From positions 1,550,001 to 1,614,000 of the forward strand of contig NC_065922.1 in assembly GCF_024586455.1 (NCBI RefSeq): a stretch of 64,000 nucleotides of DNA. The letters run 5' to 3'. This document shows, one piece after another, positions 34,519 through 44,970 of the stretch. The DNA is from Bactrocera neohumeralis (lineage: Eukaryota; Arthropoda; Insecta; Diptera; Tephritidae). Each line of letters starts with the position of its first letter. Within the stretch, counting starts at the first letter, position 1. Below the pieces are notes generated by a model. That model did no database searches and was not told the origin of the DNA. It worked only from the letters and a program-made list of their open reading frames with translations. The translations under genes and the position numbers were made by a program.

Positions 34519-34781
34519 ACCAAGAGTTGCCGCAACAAAAGTTGCTTCGTGTAATAGTCGACTTATCGGAAATTTCGCAACAGTTTTGACAGTTCCACAT
34601 CTATTGTGACCTAAAAATACGATGCAAGGCAGAGAACGTATAATATAGAGAAGGTTATACGTTCTCTGACCAAGAGTTGCCGCAACAAAAGTTGCTTCGT
34701 GTAATAGTCGACTTATCGGAAATTTCGCAACAGTTTTGACAGTTCCACATCTATTGTGACCTAAAAATACGATGCAAGGCA
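34519..34781. repeat. 113-bp direct duplication around a palindrome
   Basis: 34519-34631 and 34669-34781 read as identical 113-bp copies (beginning ACCAAGAGTTGCCGC, ending GATGCAAGGCA). They are separated only by the P3 palindrome. This is far longer than any target-site duplication. Confidence 0.9.
34630..34668. repeat. 39-bp CAGAGAACGTATAA palindrome (P3)
   Basis: Perfect 14-bp arms CAGAGAACGTATAA and TTATACGTTCTCTG around an 11-bp loop. The arm sequence matches P1 for its first 13 bases. No 7-bp duplication flanks it; instead the flanks are the 113-bp copies. Confidence 0.85.
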
Positions 34782-35578
34782 ATGAGGAATTTAAAAATTA
34801 TTGTGAATTGAAAATACATTACGATCCGTTTGCTATCGTATTTCATAATGCCAATCACCGCATACGATTGACGTATCACGTAATTTTCATTCGTATGTTT
34901 GCCGATCCGTGTACGGGTGTAACGCTTCGACCCCTGACTGCCTTGAAATCGGATAACAATTTAGAAGCTAGGTACAATAATGGGCAAAATCATGTCAAAA
35001 ACAAGACAAAAGATAAGAATTTTATTAATTTTTTAATAAATATATGTATTTACTTGAACAATACACATAACATATGTATATGTATATAGTTCGTCGGAAT
35101 AAAAGTTTACATCTAAAGACGCATATATTGTGTTATATGTAAAATTAAGTAAATGACATATTTCGGGTTGCATTTCTTCATTTTTGCAAATACCTTCCCT
35201 AAACATCTTAATTTTTAGATTTTTTTTTATTTTAAAGATAGTTAATTTAGCCAAGTAATTTTTCTGAATTCTGACCTAAAGACTATATCAACCACAATCC
35301 CGCATATGTTTTGTATATATGTATGTATATGAACATTGATAAAACAAATAAGACACAATTTGCGTAATTTCATCTAGGCTGTGCATAAAATCAAATGAGA
35401 ATTGCAATTGCTTAAATATTTGCCATTTTTTTATCTTTCATTTATCAACTGATAAGCATCGTAAAAATGTTCAGCAGAGGGTTTTCAAAGTTTTAATTAA
35501 ATATTTTTTTGTAAACTAAAATTTTTGTAAATCTATCAATTGTGATCTCAAAACAAATATTCGAAAGATAACTACTAT
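34782..35578. other. Spacer downstream of the steroid-binding gene
   Basis: An open frame from ATG 34772 to 35089 on the plus strand (105 codons) crosses the end of the duplicated block. It has no recognisable domain and ends in low-complexity sequence, so I do not call it a gene. The rest is AT-rich and includes the 3' UTR of the minus-strand gene. Confidence 0.45.
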
Positions 35579-37089
35579 TTATTTAACTTCCTCATCGGTT
35601 GAGTTAGCGACACGCTTCCGAACACCGTCATCATTGTTGCTTGCATTTGTGGTGGGAACAGAGGAATTCGCGTTGACTTCTGTGACAACTTCATTGGAGT
35701 CTTCTTCCTCGTCGTCATAATTAGTAGGTTGCTCACCTTTACGTAGTAATTTGCCCACCAGATCGTATTTTTCTAAAAAATATATTTTAAATGCGACCTC
35801 ATTTGATTTACAAATCAAATTGATACCTTTGAATTGCATCTCCCATTCTCGCACAGAATCCATTTCCATAGCATTTAAGTCACTTAGATCATCATATTCT
35901 TCTTTATTGTTTGGTTCGACGTTAAAGGTTGCCAAATTGCGTGATGCGTCCCTGCCAGCAAATGACGCATATGGTCCGCCTATAGATAATGATAAAAATA
36001 ATGTTATTTAAATTAATTGCAAATATAACGTGCATAATTTACTTTCTCAGAATCTATACAAATCGATGCTAATTTCTTGATATTTAAGAAGTCTGATATG
36101 TACCTTGAAAAAAATAAATGTCATGTTCATATGTACTCACGATGAGTTGTTATTTTAGGAGTGATTGGCAAATTTTAAGATAAGATAATTCTCGGCTATT
36201 TTTTTACAGTCGCAGGAACACATACACAAGATTAGAGGCATGTCTTTACACAAAATCTTAATTTAATATGTTGTCATTTTCTATTCTTGCTTTTCTTTTT
36301 GCTTTTTACTTGGAAGTTAAAATTCAAATATATGCGCATTATAAAACCCTATTTGTAATAGACCATAGTTTTAATTAAAAAAATATATATACATATATAC
36401 GTGATATGTTTTTTATAAATTCTTTATAAATTATAAAACCGTTCAACTATTTACACTTAGTGCGTTACAACATAAATATTCATCATGATATATCCATACA
36501 TACATATATGTATATGTTTTAATATGAATACGTATGTATATCACCTGATAACATTTACGCTGCCGGCCGTCAGTTTTTTTAATATTATTACAATATATAT
36601 AATAAGTACTTAAAGTTCTACCGCCCATTCATATAAATTTATACTGAATGTGTATGAAATATTAAAATTACTGCCATATGAGGATTTATATTAATAAATA
36701 AATAAAAATATACTATATACACATGTAATAACTTATTTACCTGGACCGTAAAAACGTTTTGCTTTTGTGGCGTCATATACAGTTCCATTTACTGCTATAA
36801 GTATTCTGCCATCCGGTCCATTTCCATCATATGCACGCAACTCTTGTATGGTAAAATCTCGTCGCAATTTAGGAAGCTCAGGTATTTGCGAAGTACCTTC
36901 ACCGGATCTGTCCCTGGGTACTTCATAACGATCCTTTACAATTTTGTAAAAAAGAAATACTATGACTGCTACAAGTGCTAAATTTAAGGGGCTATAGATA
37001 ATTTCTTCTACGATGCCCAACAAAATGGATGAGGATTCGTTGCCGGCTACATTGCTGTTCGAGTCAGCTGCCCCAGCGGATACTGTCAT
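35579..37089 (-). CDS. MSBP: Membrane steroid-binding protein (PGRMC type)
   Basis: Membrane-anchored cytochrome-b5-like heme/steroid-binding protein of the endoplasmic reticulum and plasma membrane; relatives tune P450 and steroid signalling. Exons in transcript order: 37089-36741, 35979-35827 and 35772-35579, giving 231 residues. Residues about 35-51 (LNLALVAVIVFLFYKIV) form one membrane helix. Residues 79 to about 180 are the domain: FTIQELRAYDG, ILIAVNGTVYDATKAKRFYG, then GPYASFAGRDASRNLATF and EYDDLSDL. The tail YDLVGKLLRKGE then an acidic NYDDEEE run matches PGRMC1/2. The first ATG in frame is 37089; the open codons before it lack ATG. The second intron is only 54 nt and contains no stop in frame, so retention would insert 18 residues. 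Confidence 0.93.
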
Positions 37090-37720
37090 ATTGTAAGAAT
37101 TAATATGCGAGTTTTTACTTCTCACTACGCCTAATTCGAACTTTGATCTTGAGCCCTTGCACCGCTGAACCAATAGTTAGATGCACCTTATTTTACTGTT
37201 TGAAAAATACTTTTTGCTGTTTCACTTTCGGTGGATTTCGTAGTAAATCGTAAAAGTCGTGTGAAAAATTTGTTCAATGGAAATGATAGAAATTTCAATG
37301 CACTCTCCCAAAAATAAAAATAATGCGCACTGCTGAAAAATTTATTTTGACGTTTAGAACTTACGATGGCCAATAAGTAAACTTCACATTAATACCGCTA
37401 GGTGACGCAACACATTTATATCCAGAGCTACCATGTTTTAGCAATAAATTATAATTATACGCTGTATGGAAATAAATTAGTTCGAAGTTTTTTTGAGTTG
37501 GGTGAAAAAAATGTTAAGGCTGATTTACACAGAACATTTGCTTCGCTTTGCTTTAGATATCCGAACAAAGAAAACTACAAATATAGGTATGTATATATGT
37601 ATTTACACTTTGTCAAGAAAAAATCGCAATTTTATTGACGAGTGGCTCCAAAAACATACACTGGTATATTCTTCGCTTTGTTGTTGAAGTACGAATTTTC
37701 AAGCAAAGCGAATAAAGTTG
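37090..37720. other. Upstream region of the steroid-binding gene
   Basis: Holds the presumed promoter and 5' UTR of the minus-strand gene; no promoter motif can be assigned. Near 37675-37712 TTCGCTTTG and CAAAGCGAA form a short hairpin just outside the truncated end of foldback copy B. Confidence 0.4.
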
Positions 37721-38341
37721 TTCAAAGTGTAAACACAATGACTGCGACAGACTGCAGCAGCACGACAGTGAACTGAAAACGTCGTTGTTCATCTTACTAC
37801 ATGTACATTTTGAGAAGCAACAACAACACAATGGCCGGCATGTACACAAAACAACGCAGTTGTCCATTTTGTATGTACACAATTTCGTTGTGGCCATACT
37901 AATTCCTTTCACTTCAATGAAATTTTAATATTTTGTTCAAAGTGAAATTTTTTATGCAAAAAATAAGTAAATAGGTCAATATTTTTGCTTTAAATTATCA
38001 ATTGTTATTACAAATGATATAATAGAGCTATAATATAGCTATTTTATGCTTTTATTTGTAAAATAACGTCAAGTTTGTTAGAGCTGTGAATAATTTTACA
38101 TTTTACATATTAGTGGCATCACCACTCTACCTCCTCTTTCTATCTTCCATTCTACTGTCAACTCTACTGTCGTCCTACTGTCGTTGGCAAAAATAGGAGG
38201 ATATTGAAGTTAGCGAGAACGACAACTGTCGGCCTGCAGTCGTGTAGTCGTGCAGCTGTCAAAATAACACTGCCCTTAAGAACGTGTGTATTTTAATATT
38301 TGACAGATGTAGTTTGCAGTCTGTCGCCGCCTATGTGTTCA
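37721..38341. mobile_element. Foldback-like element, copy B (inverted, truncated)
   Basis: Reverse complement of copy A from its left end to about A position 33825: the same cysteine-rich open frame (here on the minus strand), the same GACAGTAG words and one intact terminal arm ending CTATGTGTTCA near 38341. The other arm is missing; homology starts abruptly at TTCAAAGTGTAAACAC (37721). Copies A and B differ by scattered substitutions and small indels, so they are separate, not very recent insertions or one old inverted duplication. Confidence 0.8.
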
Positions 38342-40329
38342 CCACATCAGACAATAGGCGCCGGGTATACTTGCATTTACTATATACTTACATACATATA
38401 TTTATTTATCTTTATAATTTTGTATGAATTTGTTTGGAAGCCGAGAATTATTACTGAAAATATTATAGCATTATTTGCAGTGTTCCAACCAAAATTCAAT
38501 GGTATTATAGAATTTCGTTCAATACGTTTATAAAAACATTCAGAGCTACTTTTAAATATGTTTCTTCACGTATTCCAAATTTCAAAATATTACCTAGACT
38601 TTGAACGGAGGACAATACTGACGCATGTGTGGTTTCGAACACATTGGATATCACATATGTATATGTGTGTATATGTCTAAAAGTCAAAATATGTCAAAAA
38701 GTGGTTAGTAATTTTGGCCAAATTTCATATTACGGTATAGTTAAACATTATTCAAAACCCATTAAACTTTCTAAGCAATGATTTCATTAAATTATTATAT
38801 ATAGTATATATTTATTAAATATAATGTACATATGTATGTACATAGTAAGCACACCCTTTGCTTTCTAAAAAATTTACTTCTAAACAACTGTGGAAGCCGC
38901 GGTATTGAAATCTATCATTTGTAATTGTCAATGGAAATATATATGTAAGTATAATTAGCGCTGAGCATTACAAAAAGTATTATGCTATGCAAAAAATTCT
39001 AGCTTTATTTTTAGAATCTAATATGAAAATACTATATTTAGTAATCTCCCACTTTCACTGATAAAGATACTAGAGTGGAGGAAATCATTATATTTATTAT
39101 GTTTAAACTAGGGCAAGATGTAGACCTCACAGCTCTTGAGAATCCATTTATAAAATATAGTTTATATAACAATATATTCACGTTAAACCTAATCCCACTA
39201 AGAGCGATGTCTTCCGACTAAATAAACTAATTTATTTCTCGCTGTGCAGAATAATTTAAAATTACATAGGCATGCATGTAGTATGTATGAATGTATATGT
39301 TTATCCATCACTAAATCAATGAAACCGATGATAAATACTTAGTTGAACGTAGGCGCAGCGAACAAGCAGGTGTTCGGAGAGTGAGTGAGCAAAATCCCGT
39401 GTCTCCATACATACATACATAGATTTGAATACACAATTATGCGTTAGTATGCTTGATCAGGTATAACATAGGCGTCATGTCCATGGATGGTTTGAGAGCG
39501 TATGCGTAATCGCATGTAAGAGTGTGAACCCGGTATGGAATGGAATGATTACACGTTGGTGGAGTAGAGGTGGTGATTTTGACATAAGTTGATTATTAAT
39601 TTTGTCCACAGACCACATAATAGTCAGTACTTCAACGGTTGACGTACACTTGAGAAGAGTGCGCATGATGAGGTAGCGATCAGTATAAAAAAGTTTCATT
39701 GATTGGATTTACGAGATTGGAAAAACTCAATTGAACTCGATTAGAAAAATTGGAGAAGGAAACGAACAGGCGCATTCGATAGTATAAAATAATTATTTGA
39801 CAAAACGTTTTTTATCTACATATGTACATATATGACGCCCAAGATCAGCTTATGCCTGACATGGAGGTTGGAAGAGGGATTGAACAGCTTGTATGTATTA
39901 ATGTTTCCAATGAAGAGAGATTCTGTAACTGTCCCGCACTTTTTATAGGGATTTCAGAAATTGTATGGTTGAATATTTCGGAAACGTGAAAACCCCAAGT
40001 GGCTAGAAATGAATACACTAATGATTTGAAATTTTCGAACCATACTTACTCTGAGGACATTTCAAACCGTCGATTAAAGACTAAAATAAAGAGATCCAAT
40101 AGTCTCGGCGAACCACAGGTACATATGCACATACATATGTATTCCAAGAATTATGCATTTAAATATGTAACGCAATAAAATTTAGTTTGGTTTGATTTTT
40201 ACCGTACATATATCGTTATAGTGCTCAATGCGGAAATGTAAAATAATGCATATATACATAAATACGTATTTACATATGTAGGCTATATGTGGCATATCAG
40301 CAGAAGTATCCGGATGTTGCAAATATTAA
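38342..40329. other. Spacer or upstream region of a large gene
   Basis: AT-rich, with CATACATA runs (39408-39421) and CATATGTATG-type repeats. No gene recognised. The last part may contain a promoter and 5' UTR for the candidate first exon at 40330. Confidence 0.4.
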
Positions 40330-40408
40330 ATGGCTTCTTACGAGGAACTACTGTTCGATTGGGTTGGATTATTCCGACAGACAGATTATGAACAATGGAC
40401 ACAAGCGG
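40330..40408 (+). CDS. Candidate alternative first coding exon 1
   Basis: ATG opens 26 codons starting MASYEELLFDWVGLFRQTDY and ending EQWTQA, followed by one extra base and a strong donor G|GTAAGTAA at 40409. The peptide is not low complexity and codon choice is mixed, unlike the surrounding AT-rich DNA. Two more short ATG exons (41917, 57216) end in the same phase with the same junction base. I infer an alternative 5' exon of a gene running off the right edge. Product not recognised. Confidence 0.45.
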
Positions 40409-41916
40409 GTAAGTAATAACTGAATCTTAAGCATATTTAATTAAATAATATGTGCTCGCTAATTTTTCGATGGCGAATTGTTGTGTCCAGCAAAACTTTA
40501 AATATTTTAAGGAAACTCGGTCCATAAAACAATTTATTTTAGATATAAGAAACTATGTAATCATTAGAACAGAATTGAGTAATAAAGTTTTGACCATAAC
40601 TATTTGCACGAGCTCCATAATTGAATGTAATCTAAGTTCTAATTAGTTTTGTCAACGGTGGTATATTAGTCTGATATATCATTTTCTTAGAAAAATGGAT
40701 TTTGTCTACTTACTAGCTCAATAAAAAGAGTCCCTTACATCAGAAAGATATATAAGAATAGCTACACAAGGAGAAGAATTGTCTTTTATGAACTGAAAAG
40801 TTTTGTTAGTCATTTTCTTCCTGTGATCAATATGGCCTATTCATATATCGTGAATATGTCTCGATTAATCGGATTCTAGCTGTCACGAGGACAGACTTGT
40901 CGAGCGAGAACGATAATATATTATGATAATCAAAATTGAACCACAAACACAACATCTTTCTTCATACCGAAATATATAGGCAGTAAAAGAAGATTTCTTC
41001 GATTTTAACCTATTTATATTTAGTAACTGCTCTCCACTTCCTATATGTTGTACGATCGAGAACAATACATTATAGCAATCTTCCGATTTCCATTAACGAA
41101 TTTTCCGTTAGATTTTAAATTTATACATGTATATTTTTAAGGTTAAAACATATACATATATGTATGTATATGTACATAGTTGCTAATAGACAGTCGGATA
41201 AAAAATAAAAGGATTAAATTAAAGATATGTATTAATATTGTGTGTACATAAGTATATGTATTATATCGATATGAGAATATATACCACACAAACTAATCTA
41301 ACAACCTTGTAGCACTCAAACGAACTCCACAACTGGCGATAACAAAGCTGCATAAAATAATATTAAATAAACATTAGTAAAAATTATTTCCAGAGTAAAT
41401 TAAGTGTATCAAGCGATATTAGCCTCAAAGCAACCCTGTGATATAAGACATTGAAAATAGAAAGAATGATGGGACAGAAATTTAAAAACAAATATATACA
41501 TAGATATGTATGTATGTATAGAAGGGGATACCTACAAATACATATATAAATGCTTATATACCAATAAATAAGTTATGTATACATACATATTTGCTCTACT
41601 ATATTCTAGGGTTCCAATCTCCAGCCTTGAGCTTCGCTTCAGTTTCGTTGTACAACTGTAAATCAATTATACTCCGCTAGTTTGAAATATGTACATATGT
41701 AAATTCTTTTTAGAATTACTAACTTACGATTTCTCAGTTGCTCCTGATCGGTTCGTGTGTTCGTCGCGTTGTGTCCCTTTTGTGTTAGTGTCAATTTTTT
41801 GTGTTAAATACTTTAAATATATAATTAAAATTGAGTGTAGACACTTGTTAAATACAAGTGGAAATAACTTTTGTATAAACAGTGGAAGAATCCAATTCTC
41901 ATTTAAGCATTAAAAT
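40409..41916. other. Putative intronic DNA
   Basis: AT-rich with CATATGTATG-type repeats near 41150-41175 and 41500-41520. No coding region. The stretch 41730-41916 may be the 5' UTR of the next candidate exon. Confidence 0.4.
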
Positions 41917-42010
41917 ATGGATTCGATTATTTTACGTTTTGACACGTTCCGTGTCTTAGATGAAAACTTACGGTTCATGAGGAAGTTTCTAATGGATCTG
42001 AGCGAAAAAG
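41917..42010 (+). CDS. Candidate alternative first coding exon 2
   Basis: ATG opens 31 codons starting MDSIILRFDTFRVLDENLRF and ending MRKFLMDLSEK, then one base and a donor G|GTAAGGTG at 42011. In-frame stops lie upstream, so this ATG would be a true start. The phase (1) and junction base (G) equal those of 40330 and 57216. The peptide looks like a plausible amphipathic helix. Not recognised. Confidence 0.45.
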
Positions 42011-43030
42011 GTAAGGTGAACTTTTACATGCCATTTTTGCTTTCCAGAATTAATCATTTATTGGAATTCAAATAAATTGAAAAAAATGCTACACCAACGT
42101 TAAATTCAAGACACTAAAATATATGTATGTACATATATGGCCTATGTGTGTATTTATGGTTAGGTTAGTATACATATTGTTCCTTTGCGTCTATTTTTAC
42201 TTTCTGAAACGAGATTTTCAAGCCAGAATTCCAAGTTAGATTAAATTATGGAAAGGTAATTAAGTACATATATTCAAGAGATTAAAAAAGTATTTTTTGT
42301 AGTATAGACTGACACTAGACAATTGGTGTGCTCTGATATAAACAAATTTATAATAACTGTTACATGGCTGTAACTGCAATGATGGGTCATCTTATTTCCC
42401 AAGCGAGATGGCCTGTATTTCTTTGTTGGCGCTGCCGCTGCAACAAGTGTTCAGCATTCATCGAGCTAGAAACAAAATCATATTTCTTGGTATACATATA
42501 TGTACAAATGTATATACATGTACATAACCGATAAGTGAACAGAGGACATTGCTGCTTAATGTTGTGCAATTCAAGTCCGTTCATTTCGGTTGTCGTGCCG
42601 ACGTAATGAAATATTGATTTGTTGAGTGTTGTCTGCTTTGCAGTTATCCAATTCGTTCAAATCTACAAGAAGAAAGCATTTAAGATTCAAATGAAATTGA
42701 AACAACATCAACGGCTATAGAGTTTACAGGACGCTCCCTAATTCACTTTCTCCATATTACCGACCACAGAAGCACGAGCTCATTGCTGGTTGCTTGTTTA
42801 TCCAGTCGGTTGGCTTCGAGTGCATTGATTGGGAAGCCTGCACTTTAGCGAAGGTGATATTAACATTCTCCCGGAATTCGTGAATCAACAAGCTCTCGGC
42901 ACCGGACGCTACGAAACCAGACTCGCCACTCAAACGAAGGTTCATATACTCGCATTTTGCAGTTCTTCGCCATAGTGAAGCATATTTCACGTTGCACTGG
43001 GCTAATTATTTTGCTGTCATGTTTTTATAA
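42011..43030. other. Putative intronic DNA
   Basis: No coding feature recognised. Simple repeats at about 42118-42138 and 42490-42525. An open frame at 42757-42990 on the minus strand has no family resemblance. Confidence 0.4.
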
Positions 43031-44970
43031 TTTTATACTCTTGCAACATACTGCTACAGAGTATAATAGTTTTGTTCATATAACGTTTGTAAATATCACT
43101 TAAAATTAATCGAGATAGAATAGGGCTCTATATATATGTACATATATATATAAATGATCAGAATGACGAGAAAAGTTGAAATCCGGTTGACTGTCCGTCC
43201 GCCCGTGCAAGCTGTAACTTGAGTATAAATAAAAATATATTGATGAAATTTGGTAGACACGTTCATTGGCACCATATGAAGTTTGGTATTGTAGATGGGT
43301 AGATGATAACCGGAACACTGCCACACCCACAAAACACCATTGATCGAAAATGTGTAAAGTGCCTTAACTAAACCGTAAATTAAGATAAAGAAGTCAAATT
43401 TGGCACAACGAATCATATTAGAAGGAGAAGCACTTGTGGTATTGTTAAAAAGAGGGCGTGGCCCTGCCCGCCGTATAAGTTTAATGTATGTATATATCTT
43501 CCGAACTAATGATATATACATATACAAGGTGCGTTCCAAAGTAAACAGGACTTCAGCGCCTGCTGTCTTCATCGATTGTCCAGTGAGAATTTCATGACAT
43601 TTCATTGATTGGAAGTGAAGTTATTGCATTTTAAGTGTCAGCATGTTTGTGTTATCGGTGCGAAAATGAGCTTCGAACAAAGAGCCAACAATAAATTTTG
43701 TTTTAAAATTGGTAAAACTTTTACCGAAACGTTTCAATTGATGAAAGAAGTTTATGGCGCTGATTGACTATCTCGTAGCAGAGTGCACGAGTGGTTTCAA
43801 CGTTTTCAAAGTGGACAACAAAGAATTTGTTATTTGTGCGGTATTCTACCTTTGAGTTTTGAAGACGTAGAGGCCATTCAAAAGGCTTGCACCGGCATAT
43901 TGGTAGCCATACCGGCCAACGAGCTAAAACACTCGTTCGACATGCTTTTGGACCGTGCAAAAAGCTGTATTGAAGCAAAAGGAGACTATTTTGAATAAAC
44001 TAAATTTATTTTGCCGAAAAAACCATTATTTTTGTTTTTTTTAAGTTCTGTTTACTTTGGAATGCACCCTGTACAAATTTACAGAAAACAAAGTGATTTG
44101 AGCTCCCTTACGATGGTGTGAAAATAAGCGAAGTCGGACGATAAGCATGCGCACTCCACTTATAAAGGTTTTCTTAAAGACTACTAAAAGTGTAACAAAT
44201 CAGTAACTAAATGCATCAGAAAAGGTTCATATCAACCAAAGTTGGGGCATGACATTTTTCTGGTATTCCTATGACACATTGCAAAAATGGGGAAATGGGA
44301 CTACAACCACCCCTGCTTACCATATAACACAATCAAACAAAATCTTAACTATTCAATCCCCTAAGTCATGGACCCCAGGTCAATATGTGAGATATATAAT
44401 TGAAATTTGGAGAGAATTCTTTCTTGATAGTAGTATGTCTGAGTGTCAAAAATTGGTTCAATCGGGTCAATCGGCCATACACCTAATATAAAGATTTTTG
44501 AACTTCCGGATAACTTTATACCGCGTATATGGGCCAATTTAGTATGTGAGCTATCTTAATGAAATTTACAGAGCGTGTTTTACTAATAGCTGTGTATTTT
44601 TGTGCCTAAAATGTATAAAAACGGGTGAAAACTTGAACTAGCCCTTATATTAGAAATTTTGAACATTTGGCCATGTGGAGTGATGGTATGTGAGGTAACT
44701 TAATGAGACCCAGAGATCATTTAATTAGTATGTGGCATGTTTGTAGTATATGGTATTGCCTAACTAGATAAAATCGATTAAAGATGATTTGGTATAATTT
44801 TCACATTGATTGTAATCTATTCATGACTTCGTCCAACAATGGCGTTGAATCCTTTCGTTACATTTTCTACTATTGCCAACAACTGGTATTTCAGCCGGCT
44901 GTAATCCTCACAAGTTGCAAGAGTATAAAATGTTCGGTTACACCCGAACTTAGTCCTTCCTTACTTGTTA
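43031..44970. mobile_element. Interspersed element with TATACTCTTGCAAC ends
   Basis: TTTTATACTCTTGCAAC at 43031-43047 is exactly complementary to GTTGCAAGAGTATAAAA at 44914-44930. The tail then runs through TGTTCGGTTACACCCGAACT to about 44970. The left part contains the CCGTCCGCCCGTGCAAGCTG and ACTTGAGTATAAA words that I associate with a very abundant tephritid repeat. There is no open frame of its own. A mariner copy is nested inside. Outer limits and superfamily are uncertain. Confidence 0.6.
43525..44071 (+). mobile_element. Internally deleted mariner, 547 bp, nested
   Basis: Inverted ends CAAGGTGCGTTCCAAAGTAA and the complement of CAGGGTGCATTCCAAAGTAA are flanked by TA on both sides (43523-43524 and 44072-44073). 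Inside, from ATG 43666, the start of a mariner transposase (MSFEQRANNKFCFKIGKTF, ETFQLMKEVYG, a stop at 43765, then SRSRVHEWFQRFQSGQ) is joined directly to the C-terminal tail ending DRAKSCIEAKGDYFE before 43998. The entire catalytic DDD part is deleted, leaving a non-autonomous copy inserted into the older element around it. Confidence 0.88.

Noticed and set aside
34772..35089. 105-codon open frame on the plus strand
   Set aside because: No recognisable domain, C-terminal half from simple repeats, and its 5' end is inside a recently duplicated block.
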